Below are positions 1 through 7,608 of a DNA stretch of 13,327 nucleotides, one piece after another. Every line of letters begins with the position of its first letter. Position 1 is the first letter of the stretch. The notes under the pieces are model-generated. The model had not been told where the DNA came from. It searched no databases and saw nothing but the letters and a program-made list of their open reading frames with translations. Position numbers and translations under genes: made by a program. Source of the stretch: Akkermansiaceae bacterium UBA6138 (GTDB taxonomy: Bacteria; Verrucomicrobiota; Verrucomicrobiia; Verrucomicrobiales; DEV007); assembly GCA_002422425.1 (NCBI GenBank), contig DIVG01000080.1, positions 52,075-65,401 on the forward strand, read 5' to 3'.

Positions 1-444
1 AAGATTAACCAGCGTCAGCTTGATCGCTTCATCGACCGCATCCGCGAGTCGCTTTGGGTCATTGACGAAAAGAGAATTGCCGTCTGGGGCCTCGCCTTCA
101 AGCCGAACACCGACGACGTGCGCTGTTCCGTCGCTCTCGATCTTGTCGGAAAACTCGTCGCGGAAGGTGCCCGGATCACTGCCTACGATCCCAAAGGAAT
201 GGACCGCGTCCGCGACCTCCCCATCGGCGCGGCTATCACCCTGGCGTCGTCACCTGAAGAGGCCGCTCGCGGTGCTGAGGCCCTCATTATCGCCACCGAA
301 TGGCCCGATTTTGCCCATGTCGATTTCGCCGCTGTGAAAGAGTCGATGCACTCCCCTCTTCTCTTCGACGGGCGCAACTTGCTCGACCCCGAAACCATGC
401 GCAAACATGGGTTCGAATACCACGGGATCGGCCGGGGTGTCTGA
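1..444 (+). CDS. ugd: UDP-glucose 6-dehydrogenase family protein, C-terminal part (5' end outside window)
   Basis: The reading frame is open from base 1 and stops with TGA at 442-444, giving 147 C-terminal residues. This family oxidises UDP-glucose (or GDP-mannose) with NAD+ to the uronic acid in the cytoplasm, supplying precursors for exopolysaccharide or lipopolysaccharide. Visible signatures are the C-terminal-domain motif GLAFKPNTDDVR at window residues 30-41, the ATEWPDF segment, and the closing FDGRNLLDP...Y.GIGR block, all typical of the UDP-binding domain. The family usually has R-x-SPA after TDD(M/V); here it reads RCSVAL, so the proline is replaced by valine. The Rossmann NAD domain and the catalytic cysteine lie outside the window. 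The exact sugar (glucose versus mannose) cannot be fixed from this fragment, but ATEW and the closing block favour UDP-glucose. About 240 bases without a supported gene separate it from the convergent isomerase gene. Confidence 0.87.
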   Translation, partial: KINQRQLDRFIDRIRESLWVIDEKRIAVWGLAFKPNTDDVRCSVALDLVGKLVAEGARITAYDPKGMDRVRDLPIGAAITLASSPEEAARGAEALIIATEWPDFAHVDFAAVKESMHSPLLFDGRNLLDPETMRKHGFEYHGIGRGV

Positions 445-684
445 AAGAGCCGGAGAGAACCCGCATCCGACTTCACGGTCTCTTTAGCCGGACCGCCCCC
501 GTCGGGAGCGGCACCAGCCGGACCGGCTCCTGTCAGGGGTGCAGCATCCAGACCGACACCCGCCAGTGCCGGAAGCCTAATCGGAAGACAGGCCCTTCCG
601 ACCGTGGAGCCCCGATTACGGAAGCGTTCCGAGCACCCCGGTGCCACCTCCGCAGCAGGCCGGTCCCAGTAGCACCCGGACGCC

Positions 685-1677
685 TCAGCGATCGAACTGC
701 GCGTCGAAAATGATCTTTGAGGTCGGGAAGTCGACTTGTTTTACAAAACGCGCCGACTCACTCGCACCGGCCTCACGATCCATACCGCCGTCCTCCCACT
801 CAACCGAGAGCGGTCCGGCGTAATCGATATCGTTAAGGGCACGAATAATCCTCTCAAAGTTGATCTTACCGCGGCCGACCGACTTGAAGTCCCAGTAGCG
901 TTTCCGGTTGTGAAAGTCGACGTGGCCGCCGAAAACCCCGGCATCGACCGGATGATCCGCCCAGCCGACATCCTTCATATGGACGTGGTTGATGCGGTCC
1001 GCGAACCGGTAGATGAATTCCACGTAATCGACTCCCTGATAGCCGAAATGGCTGGGATCGAAATTAAAACCGAAGGCGGGATGATAGTCGATTGCCTCAA
1101 GGGCACGCTCGGCCGAGGCAATATCGAAGGCAATTTCAGTCGGATGGACTTCGAGGGCGAACTTGATGCCGTTTTCCTGAAACACATCCATAATGGGTCC
1201 AAAACGATCCGCGAAATCCCTGAAGCCACCTTCAATCTGCCCAGGGAGGACCGGGGGGAAAGAATAGATTAGATGCCAAATCGATGATCCCGTGAACCCG
1301 TTAACGACACCGACCCCGAACTCCTTCGCCGCCACCGCTGTCTTTTTGAGTTCTTCCGCCGCCCGCTGGCGAACCCCCTCCGGATCCCCGTCGCCCCAGA
1401 TATAGTCGGGCAGAATCTGTTTGTGGCGGGCATCGATATTGTCACAAACGGCCTGGCCCACCAGGTGACTTGATATCGCGTAACAGCTCATCCCGTGTTT
1501 CGCAAGAAGCTCACGCTTTGCGGCACAATACGCGGCGTCGGCCTTATCGACTTCAAAATGATCTCCCCAGCATCCCAGCTCGACCCCGTCGTAGCCCATC
1601 TCCTTCGCTTTTAGGATGATCGTTTCGCATTCGAGATCGGCCCACTGGCCGGTGAAAAGAGTGACGGGTCTGCCCAT
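685..1677 (-). CDS. Sugar phosphate isomerase/epimerase, xylose isomerase-like TIM barrel
   Basis: A 330-residue cytoplasmic protein of the xylose isomerase-like / AP endonuclease family 2 superfamily. The sequence shows the usual alternation of strands and helices, and the expected metal-ligand positions: Glu176 in ALEVHP, Asp207 in NFDPSH, His233 in HVHMKD and Glu293 in SVEWED. Such enzymes bind a divalent metal and isomerise, epimerise or dehydrate sugars, inositols or their phosphates. The substrate cannot be told from sequence. The N-terminal GYDGVELGCWGDHF block is common in sugar isomerases of Verrucomicrobiota and Planctomycetota. The ATG at 1675-1677 is the only sensible start because it precedes the first barrel strand (PVTLFTGQW); no SD is visible before it. 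Length is normal for the family. It lies 237 bases downstream of the TpsB gene on the same strand, so an independent promoter is likely, but I found only weak -35/-10 matches. Confidence 0.88.
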   Translation of the reverse strand: MGRPVTLFTGQWADLECETIILKAKEMGYDGVELGCWGDHFEVDKADAAYCAAKRELLAKHGMSCYAISSHLVGQAVCDNIDARHKQILPDYIWGDGDPEGVRQRAAEELKKTAVAAKEFGVGVVNGFTGSSIWHLIYSFPPVLPGQIEGGFRDFADRFGPIMDVFQENGIKFALEVHPTEIAFDIASAERALEAIDYHPAFGFNFDPSHFGYQGVDYVEFIYRFADRINHVHMKDVGWADHPVDAGVFGGHVDFHNRKRYWDFKSVGRGKINFERIIRALNDIDYAGPLSVEWEDGGMDREAGASESARFVKQVDFPTSKIIFDAQFDR

Positions 1678-1850
1678 GATTTTTGGTTCGGTGGTTTGAG
1701 TGAATAGATATCTGAAAGAGGCGCTCAGTTAACCTTCAACCCCAAAATCAATCAAGTGCAATCTCGCCGCCAAGGCGCCGGAAACGATTCACTAAATTAA
1801 TCCCGCGGTGCCGTAAACCTCCCGACCGACGAGACGCCACCCGCCGAGAA

Positions 1851-1873
1851 GTAGCCCGAATCTACCGGGCTGC
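1851..1873 (-). terminator. Possible terminator hairpin after the TpsB gene
   Basis: The two arms GTAGCCCG (1851-1858) and CGGGCTGC (1866-1873) can form an 8-bp stem with one wobble pair around a 7-base loop. It lies about 40 bases past the stop of the minus-strand TpsB gene. Read on the minus strand it is followed by TTCTC rather than a real U-tract, so it is at best a weak intrinsic terminator. It could instead be an mRNA-stabilising 3' hairpin. Confidence 0.4.
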
Positions 1874-1914
1874 GGGGCGACAACTAACGTCTTCCCGACG
1901 CGATCCGGGAACCC

Positions 1915-3771
1915 CTAGAAGGTGGCGGTAGCTCCGATGTGGAACCTCCCTGATTCATCAGCGACCACATTCTCAGTGAACACGGGGTAACCGTAATCCA
2001 GGCGGAACTTGAACCAATCACTGTAGTTCCAGCGAAGACCCAATCCGATCGAACCAATCTGGAAGCTGGAGGCCTCATCGGGAAGAAGATCTTCGTTCCC
2101 AAGAGTAGCAGCGTCAAAGAAACCGAGGAGACGCAAGCTGTCGGTCTCGTTCTGCCAATCGCCAATACGGCCAAGCGAAAGCTCGGGCGCATAAATCTCG
2201 ATGGTTCCCCATGCGCCGTGGTCACCGCTGGCTACACGCTGATCAAAACCGCGGACCGTGTCATAACCACCCGCCCCGAGCTGCTCGGAAGCCTGCAGGT
2301 TACCGTTGGAGTCCTGACCCTGAACCTTGAAGCGCAACGACCAATCCTCGCGGAGGCGACGCTGGTGCTCAAAACCGGCGATGGCGTAGAAATAATCGGC
2401 CGAAGACCCTGCCCTTGAAGATTCAAAAGCGGCATCGGAGTTGTGGTTATTAAAGCCACCCGGGGAAAAGACCCCCCGGATGTCAAAATGACTCACCCCG
2501 CGATTATGCTGGATCGTTTCCTGATAACCAATGCTGAACTGGAAGATCTCCACCCTGGAACCGAAAAGCTGCACGGCATTCAGGTTGTTAAAATCAACAA
2601 ATTCCAGGTTGTTACCGTTGGACTTCCAATCGAAACCGAAATCCATCTCCCGCTGACGGTTAGCCGTCCCGTCGAGCGGGATACTGTAACGACCACTGAG
2701 CTGGATATTATCCCCGTCCGAATCAAGGGTATCGTTCTCACCAACCGGAATGGGATCGGAATTAATGTCTACATACGAAGCCAGCACCGTCATCCAGTGA
2801 CGCCAGGGGAGAGCCTGAGTGTAAACCAGTGAGTTCGCCCTCACATGCTCCATGTCGAGATCGCTTGTGTATTGATAGCTCAAGGTCCTCGTCGGCCCGA
2901 AAAGATCACCAAAGTTGAACCCAAAAATGAGGCGATCCTCACCGAGATACTCCGACCCCGAGTCCTCGTAGCCGGTGTAGAACCAGTTGGCGCGCCCCTG
3001 ATAGCTCTTCAGAATGACATCGGTCGTCCCGAACTCGTAGCCGGGAGCATAGACCATGTCGATCTTCCGGTAGGGACTGCGGTTGACCCAGGAGAGGTCA
3101 CGGAGAACTTCCGAAGCGCGAATGACCTCGCCTTTCTTAACCCGCATCTGGCTGCGGATAAACTCCTCGGTATCCGCATCGACCCCCTCGACACGGATGC
3201 GCGCGAGCTGGGACTCGATCACGACCAGCTGAACAACACCGGAGGTGATATCCTGCTCGGGGACGAGAACGTCAACGACGGGACGATCCCCCTCGCGGTA
3301 GGCAACGATGACATCCTTGACCATCTGGTCGAGAGACGAGAGGGAGACGGGTCGGCCCATGTAACTCTGAAGGACAAGCCCGACGGGACGGGGAAAATTT
3401 TCAAAATCGTGCCAGATCCCCTCGACCCCGGGCCACCCGTCGGGACGAACGTCACCGGGACGGGGAAGGAGGACGACACCGAGGAGCTGGTTCACGAGAT
3501 ATTCTTCCTCACCACCGCCGCCTGTGCCCTTAGCGGCGGTGCTGCCGATGTGAAAACGACCGAGCTTATCCACTTTGAGCGGGCCTTCGCCACCACCCGA
3601 ATCGAGGATGGAACGCGTTTGCTGCACCTGGGACTGGACGGTAGGGGGAAGAACATCCACCAGGATCTCAGTACCGAATTCATCGGTCACGGTTTGCTGG
3701 GCCTCGGTAAACACCGCGGCGGAAGCTAATCCGATGGCGCAAATCCCTTTAAGTAATCTTGAAACTCTCAT
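1915..3771 (-). CDS. ShlB/FhaC/HecB-type two-partner secretion transporter (TpsB, Omp85 superfamily)
   Basis: A 618-residue outer-membrane protein expected to export a large TpsA exoprotein from the periplasm. Residues 1-24 form a signal peptide (basic start, hydrophobic core, cleavage near TEA-QQ). A Gly/Glu-rich linker follows to about residue 115. Two POTRA domains lie at about 116-190, containing GRPVSLSSLDQMVKDVIVAYRE, and about 190-257. From about 258 the amphipathic strands of a 16-strand barrel continue to a C-terminal Phe, as outer-membrane barrels require. The Omp85 L6 motif is present as VRGF at residues 506-509 (DTVRGFDQR). The start at 3769-3771 has a plausible SD core (AGGA) about 10 bases upstream. 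No TpsA-like gene is next to it: the upstream neighbour is divergent tatD and the downstream one a sugar isomerase. The peptide GRFHIG occurs twice, at residues 71-76 and in the final strand at 608-613. Family assignment is firm; the cargo is unknown. Confidence 0.9.
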   Translation of the reverse strand: MRVSRLLKGICAIGLASAAVFTEAQQTVTDEFGTEILVDVLPPTVQSQVQQTRSILDSGGGEGPLKVDKLGRFHIGSTAAKGTGGGGEEEYLVNQLLGVVLLPRPGDVRPDGWPGVEGIWHDFENFPRPVGLVLQSYMGRPVSLSSLDQMVKDVIVAYREGDRPVVDVLVPEQDITSGVVQLVVIESQLARIRVEGVDADTEEFIRSQMRVKKGEVIRASEVLRDLSWVNRSPYRKIDMVYAPGYEFGTTDVILKSYQGRANWFYTGYEDSGSEYLGEDRLIFGFNFGDLFGPTRTLSYQYTSDLDMEHVRANSLVYTQALPWRHWMTVLASYVDINSDPIPVGENDTLDSDGDNIQLSGRYSIPLDGTANRQREMDFGFDWKSNGNNLEFVDFNNLNAVQLFGSRVEIFQFSIGYQETIQHNRGVSHFDIRGVFSPGGFNNHNSDAAFESSRAGSSADYFYAIAGFEHQRRLREDWSLRFKVQGQDSNGNLQASEQLGAGGYDTVRGFDQRVASGDHGAWGTIEIYAPELSLGRIGDWQNETDSLRLLGFFDAATLGNEDLLPDEASSFQIGSIGLGLRWNYSDWFKFRLDYGYPVFTENVVADESGRFHIGATATF

Positions 3772-3803
3772 CAGTTTGAAATTCCTGCGGTCCCGGGCAC
3801 CGC

Positions 3804-3833
3804 GCTATAACCTATTCGATTAACACACGTTAA
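3804..3833 (-). promoter_or_regulatory. Candidate promoter for the TpsB gene
   Basis: On the minus strand TTAACG (3828-3833) and TATAGC (3804-3809) are separated by 18 bases, each matching four of six sigma-70 consensus positions. Transcription would start near 3797, leaving a leader of about 25 bases before the ATG. This is a pattern match only. Confidence 0.35.
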
Positions 3834-3840
3834 AGGGGTT

Positions 3841-3867
3841 GAAAATTGTTTTTTTCAGAAAATTTTC
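3841..3867. repeat. AT-rich inverted repeat between divergent TpsB and tatD genes
   Basis: GAAAATT (3841-3847) and AATTTTC (3861-3867) are perfect inverted copies flanking a T-rich 13-base spacer with seven consecutive T. It is the most AT-rich patch in a GC-rich window and lies between two divergent genes, so an operator or nucleoid-protein site is plausible. No regulator can be named. Confidence 0.4.
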
Positions 3868-3895
3868 GATGTTTCGCATCAAACGCCATGTTAAT

Positions 3896-3902
3896 AGGGG
3901 GG
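3896..3902 (+). promoter_or_regulatory. Ribosome binding site that fixes the tatD start
   Basis: AGGGGGG lies nine bases before the ATG at 3912. The frame is open further upstream (possible starts at 3846 and 3888), but those give a non-conserved N-terminal extension and lack this site. Confidence 0.6.
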
Positions 3903-3911
3903 ATCAGGGCA

Positions 3912-4730
3912 ATGAAAGAAAAATCTCACTTTTTTTTGACCGACACACACGCCCATCTGGCCTCGTCCCGCTTCAGCGGAGCGGTGGCGGGGGTGGTAGC
4001 CCGCGCCGCCGCATCGGGAGTCGAGCGCATCGTCAGTATTTCGTGTGATGTGGACGACACCCTTGCCAACCTCGCGATCGCCCGGAGCCATGCCGGGGTC
4101 TACCCGACGGCAGGCATCCACCCCGGCTATATTCACGAGATCGATCCGGAGAGATGGTTCGACGACATCCGGCGCCTAGCGGCGGAGCCTGAAATCGTCG
4201 CGATCGGCGAAATCGGGCTGGACTACTACCACCCGCCCGGCGACGGCGGCAGCGTTGATTCCTGGAGGCAGCGGCAACGGGCGGTGTTTGAACAGCTCCT
4301 CCAGCTCGCCCTGGATCTGCGTCTTCCGGTCGTGGTTCACCAGCGCGCCTGCGGTGGCGATGTCATGGACGTGCTCGATGACTTTCCCGGTGTCACCGCG
4401 GTGCTCCACTGCTTTTCCGGCACCACGGCCGAGGCGGAACGCGCGCTCGGGCGGGGGCATTACCTCTCCTACACCGGAGTCCTCACCTTCAAAAACGGAG
4501 AAGAGGTCCGGGAGGCCGCCCGCCTCACTCCCCTTGACCGCGTCATGATCGAGACCGACGCCCCTTTTCTCGCGCCGGTTCCCTTTCGCGGAAAATCCTC
4601 TGAGCCCGCCATGCTGGAACATACCGCGCGGACCCTGGCCGACCTTCACGGGCTCTCCTATGAAGAGATCTGCCGGACAACCTCACAAAATGCGGCGACT
4701 TTTTTCGGCCTTCCGCCGCTTGATGCCTGA
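3912..4730 (+). CDS. tatD: TatD-family metal-dependent deoxyribonuclease/hydrolase
   Basis: A 272-residue cytoplasmic TIM-barrel hydrolase of the TatD/YcfH family. Characterised members are two-metal DNases with 3'-5' exonuclease activity, linked to DNA repair and quality control. All expected ligands are visible: the DTHAH motif with His13 and His15, Glu100 in GEIGLDYY, His143 in VVVHQR, His166 in LHCFSG, and Asp216 in IETDAPFL. Length is normal for the family (about 260-270). The start at 3912 was chosen because the AGGGGGG site sits at the right distance and the conserved region begins within ten residues. Upstream it is divergent from the TpsB gene; downstream it runs toward convergent ligA with a possible small gene between. 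TatD, YcfH and YjjV-type paralogues cannot be separated by motifs alone, so the symbol is a family label. Confidence 0.92.
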   Translation: MKEKSHFFLTDTHAHLASSRFSGAVAGVVARAAASGVERIVSISCDVDDTLANLAIARSHAGVYPTAGIHPGYIHEIDPERWFDDIRRLAAEPEIVAIGEIGLDYYHPPGDGGSVDSWRQRQRAVFEQLLQLALDLRLPVVVHQRACGGDVMDVLDDFPGVTAVLHCFSGTTAEAERALGRGHYLSYTGVLTFKNGEEVREAARLTPLDRVMIETDAPFLAPVPFRGKSSEPAMLEHTARTLADLHGLSYEEICRTTSQNAATFFGLPPLDA

Positions 4731-4814
4731 ACGACGCCAGACAGAACCGATTCCCGCCTTGCCTTATTGACGAATCCATCGCTCGTTAAAACCAAATCCC
4801 CCGCCCCATTTTAA

Positions 4815-5009
4815 ATGTTTTCCGAACGCAGCAAGGTCGTGAGAGAAAAGAAGTTTCGCCCCTGCGGGACCGGGACTCCCTCGCCGGGCCTCACCACTTC
4901 CCCCACTCTGACCGACGATCACTCACTTTTTCTGGTGAACCAGCAGCGCGAGCGTCAGTCCCGGATAGAAAAGCGCTCGTGGATTTCACGGCTCTTCGGG
5001 CGTCGCTGA
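4815..5009 (+). CDS. Possible small basic protein of unknown function
   Basis: A 64-residue open frame with ATG at 4815, in the gap between tatD and ligA, overlapping the ligA 3' end by 24 bases in convergent orientation. I do not recognise it. The composition is Arg/Lys-rich at both ends, with a Pro/Thr/Ser/Gly-rich middle and a basic-aromatic tail, EKRSWISRLFGRR. It has no signal peptide or membrane segment. In favour: it fills most of an otherwise empty 255-base gap, and many third codon positions are G or C. Against: there is no SD (the start follows a C-rich stretch and TTTTAA), it is short, and it overlaps a conserved gene. It could be a chance open frame. Confidence 0.35.
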   Translation: MFSERSKVVREKKFRPCGTGTPSPGLTTSPTLTDDHSLFLVNQQRERQSRIEKRSWISRLFGRR

Positions 5010-7214
5010 TTCAGCCGCGAGCAACGAGGCGAGGCCGGCCTCGTTGAGAATGACGACGCCGAGCTGACTGGCTTTATCGTATTTTGATCCCCCGCCCTCT
5101 CCCGCGACGAGATAATCGGTATTCCTGCTGACCGCCCCGGAGACCCGGCCCCCGGCCGCGAGGATCCCGGCAGCAATCTCATCACGAGGCTTCGAGAGGC
5201 TGCCGGTGATGACAAAAACCTTGCCGGCAAGGGGTTTTCCCCGTCCTTCCCCGCTCTCGGACGGCTTCGGATCGTAGTTGTCCGATGGCGGATCGATGCC
5301 GAGTGCCGCGAGCCGCGCCAGGACATGGGCTCCGGCGGCGGATTGAAAGAAATCAAGGACACCGGCCGCCACGACAGGACCGACCTCCGGAGCGATCCCG
5401 TAAGGAGCCAGAAACGGGTTCTTCTCTTTGCTGTCACCCGTCTTCAAGGTCCGCAAGGCGGCGAGGATTTCCGATCGGGAAAGTTCTCCGGCGCTGCGGT
5501 GAAGCCGCGCCAGTTCGCGGGCGGCGGACTCCCCGACCTGTGAGATACCCATCGCATAGAGCCACCTCGAGAGAGGCATCTCTTTAACCGCCCGCTCGCG
5601 GGACTGAATAATCCTGGTCGCGTTCTTTTCCCCGAAAATTCTCGGACTCTCCTCGGTGCCGAGATTCAGGGACGCGAGGGTGGTCCCGGGTATTTCAAAA
5701 AGATCGAGAGGCGAGTGGATCAGTCCGCGCTCCACCAGCTTTTCAGCGACGATAGTGCCGATGCCCTCGATGTCGAGGGCCTTGCGGCTGACGAACTGCC
5801 GCATCCGGCTCGCGACCTGGGCGGGACACTCGAAGTTGACACAGAAATGCGTCACGATCGTCCGCCCCTCGGTTTTCGAACCCGAAACGGTCTCCCGCCG
5901 CTCAATCGGCCCCGCACAGACCGGGCACACGCCACCGAGGTGGGCATGCATGGAGAACGGGGTCGCACCCCCGCCCGACGTGACCACCTTAATCACCTCC
6001 GGGATAATTTCGCCGGCCTTTTGGATCAGGACAGTGTCGCCGACACGGATGCCTTTTTCGAGAATGAAAGACTCATTGTGCAGCGTGGCGCGGCGCACTG
6101 TCGTGCCCGAGACCAGCACCGGGGCGAGCTCCGCGACCGGGGTTAACTTGCCGGTGCGTCCGACCTGGACGGTAATGTCGAGCAGGGTCGTCTCTTTCTG
6201 CTCAGGCGGATACTTATAGGCAGCGGCCCAGCGAGGCGCACGGCTCGTAGAGCCGAGCTGCTGCTGGGCATCGTGATCGATCACCTTGATGACCGCTCCG
6301 TCGGTGGCATGCGACAACGTGTGGCGCTCGACTTCGAGGCGGCGCACCGCCTCAAGGACCCCCTCGAGGGTATCGGCGACCCAGAGAGGTTCGTTCTTCC
6401 GGATGCCGGCGCGGTCGAGCAGTTCGTGGAAATCCGTGATCGAAGCGATCTCACCGCCTTCGATTAGACCGATCCCGTGCGCGATAAAATCAAGGGGACG
6501 TTTCCCCACTTCGCGGGGATCGAGCATTTTCAGCGCGCCTGCCGTGGCGTTACGGGGATTGGCAAAAGTCGGCAGGCCCGCTTCGTCACGCTCTTCGTTC
6601 ATCTTCGCGAAGCCCTCGCCCGGCATAAAGATCTCGCCCCGCACCTCGAGGGTAGCGGGCAATCCGGCCGCCCCGGGCAAGGTCAGGGGAATAGATCTGA
6701 TGGTGCGGACGTTTGCCGTGATGATGTCGCCCGTCGTTCCGTCACCCCGCGTCGCCGCGTAGTCGAGACGCCCCTCCCGGTAGACAAGCGAGACCGCTAC
6801 CCCGTCGATCTTCGGCTCGATCGTCACGGGGATGCGGTCGGTTCCGAGCCCTCTTTGAAGCCTGCGATAGAACTCAACGAGTTCCTGCTCCTTCGGCGGA
6901 CGCGCCCCCGTCTTCGCTTCGATCTTGTCCCGTTCGTCATCGGGAAGCTCAAAAAGATCATCGATGCTCAGCATCGGCACGGGATGTTTCACCTGCTCGA
7001 ATCCCTCGCCCGGACGGCCGCCCACGCGCCGCGTCGGGCTGTTCGGGTCGGCAAAAAGCGGGTATTCCGCCTCGAGCGACTCAAGACGCCGATAGAGCAC
7101 GTCATACTCGGCATCGGAGATCTCCGGATCGGCCTGCTCGTAATAAAGGCGGTTATGCCGCTCAAGTTCAGCGACAAGGCGGGCGATCTCGGTCTGCGGA
7201 TCCTGAGGACTCAT
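4986..7214 (-). CDS. ligA: NAD-dependent DNA ligase LigA
   Basis: A 742-residue essential ligase that seals nicks in replication and repair, using NAD+ to adenylate its active-site lysine. In order: the NAD-binding Ia domain (HNRLYYEQADPEISDAEYD, about 20-38), the nucleotidyltransferase domain with Lys135 in EPKIDG and the TRGDGTTG block, the OB fold, a four-cysteine zinc finger (Cys430, Cys433, Cys458, Cys463), the helix-hairpin-helix region (about 470-635) and a C-terminal BRCT domain (about 661-742, GKVFVITGSL). It is longer than E. coli LigA (671): about 18 extra residues separate MLSIDD from KIDG, about 10 lie inside the zinc finger, and more sit near 588-605. The start at 7212-7214 is preferred over an in-frame ATG at 7298, which would run into the antitoxin gene and add a non-conserved basic extension. 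No SD is visible. The antitoxin gene ends 28 bases upstream, suggesting a shared transcript. Confidence 0.97.
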   Translation of the reverse strand: MSPQDPQTEIARLVAELERHNRLYYEQADPEISDAEYDVLYRRLESLEAEYPLFADPNSPTRRVGGRPGEGFEQVKHPVPMLSIDDLFELPDDERDKIEAKTGARPPKEQELVEFYRRLQRGLGTDRIPVTIEPKIDGVAVSLVYREGRLDYAATRGDGTTGDIITANVRTIRSIPLTLPGAAGLPATLEVRGEIFMPGEGFAKMNEERDEAGLPTFANPRNATAGALKMLDPREVGKRPLDFIAHGIGLIEGGEIASITDFHELLDRAGIRKNEPLWVADTLEGVLEAVRRLEVERHTLSHATDGAVIKVIDHDAQQQLGSTSRAPRWAAAYKYPPEQKETTLLDITVQVGRTGKLTPVAELAPVLVSGTTVRRATLHNESFILEKGIRVGDTVLIQKAGEIIPEVIKVVTSGGGATPFSMHAHLGGVCPVCAGPIERRETVSGSKTEGRTIVTHFCVNFECPAQVASRMRQFVSRKALDIEGIGTIVAEKLVERGLIHSPLDLFEIPGTTLASLNLGTEESPRIFGEKNATRIIQSRERAVKEMPLSRWLYAMGISQVGESAARELARLHRSAGELSRSEILAALRTLKTGDSKEKNPFLAPYGIAPEVGPVVAAGVLDFFQSAAGAHVLARLAALGIDPPSDNYDPKPSESGEGRGKPLAGKVFVITGSLSKPRDEIAAGILAAGGRVSGAVSRNTDYLVAGEGGGSKYDKASQLGVVILNEAGLASLLAAESATPEEP

Positions 7215-7242
7215 GCAGCGGTGGGGAAGAGGGGGGGCGGTT

Positions 7243-7608
7243 TCAATCCTGGTTCCGTTCACCGGAGCGATCATTCTGCTTCGAAACCTCTTCCTCAAGA
7301 CGCTCGCTCAGCCACTGTTTAATCATGCTCTGGTAATTGAGATAGCGGTGGCGGGCAAGCCGCTTGATGCGGCTCAGCATCTGGGGATCGAAGCGCAGGG
7401 TGATCGTGGTGGATTCACGAACATTCTGCCGCAGGATGGAGGCATTCATCAGCCGAGGGTCAAGGGCATGACCCGCCCAGAAGAGCGACTCCTCCTTTTC
7501 ATCCTCAAAGTCAGGAATCTGGCTCCAGCGTTCGATGATTTTCACGGGCGTAGCGGGGTTGATGGGAGAAAAAGTTTTGCCGGCAAGCTCGCCGACGATT
7601 AGAGCCAC
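7243..7608 (-). CDS. BrnA/CopG-like ribbon-helix-helix antitoxin
   Basis: A 121-residue protein with a C-terminal ribbon-helix-helix fold at about 67-107: strand TTITLRF, then helices around PQMLSRIKRLARH and NYQSMIKQWLSERLEEE. The middle segment, with IPDFEDEKEESLFWAGHALD at 31-50, resembles the acidic 'E-E-x-x-F-W-x-x-H-D/A-L' region found before the RHH fold in BrnA/CopG-type antitoxins; it probably contacts the toxin. The frame starts with GTG at 7606-7608, overlapping the upstream BrnT-like gene by ten bases, which suggests translational coupling. The next Met (residue 54) would delete the toxin-contact region. In the BrnTA family the antitoxin binds DNA as a dimer and represses its own operon with the toxin as co-repressor; that is family knowledge. 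The tail (SKQNDRSGERNQD) is polar and probably disordered. ligA begins 28 bases downstream. Confidence 0.78.
   Translation of the reverse strand: MALIVGELAGKTFSPINPATPVKIIERWSQIPDFEDEKEESLFWAGHALDPRLMNASILRQNVRESTTITLRFDPQMLSRIKRLARHRYLNYQSMIKQWLSERLEEEVSKQNDRSGERNQD

Noticed and set aside
183..647. Minus-strand frame of 154 codons covering the gap after the dehydrogenase gene
   Set aside because: Half of it lies opposite the conserved dehydrogenase and the rest is Gly/Ala/Pro low complexity. The 445-684 gap also contains a short palindrome (516-528), but nothing supports a gene or terminator.
1701..1760. TTGATT plus TTAACT as a promoter for the minus-strand isomerase gene
   Set aside because: Spacing of 17 is right, but the -10 matches only three positions and AT-rich DNA here makes chance matches likely.
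2845..3729. Long plus-strand open frame of 294 codons inside the TpsB gene
   Set aside because: It is antisense to a protein with clear POTRA domains, VRGF motif and C-terminal Phe; the frame has no recognisable family and results from GC-rich codon bias.
7215..7298. Extended LigA start at 7298
   Set aside because: It would overlap the antitoxin gene by 56 bases and add a basic segment not seen in LigA; the family N-terminus begins just after the ATG at 7214.
6477..7322. Plus-strand open frame of 281 codons opposite ligA
   Set aside because: Antisense shadow of a fully conserved LigA; the composition is Arg/His-rich and unlike any family I know.
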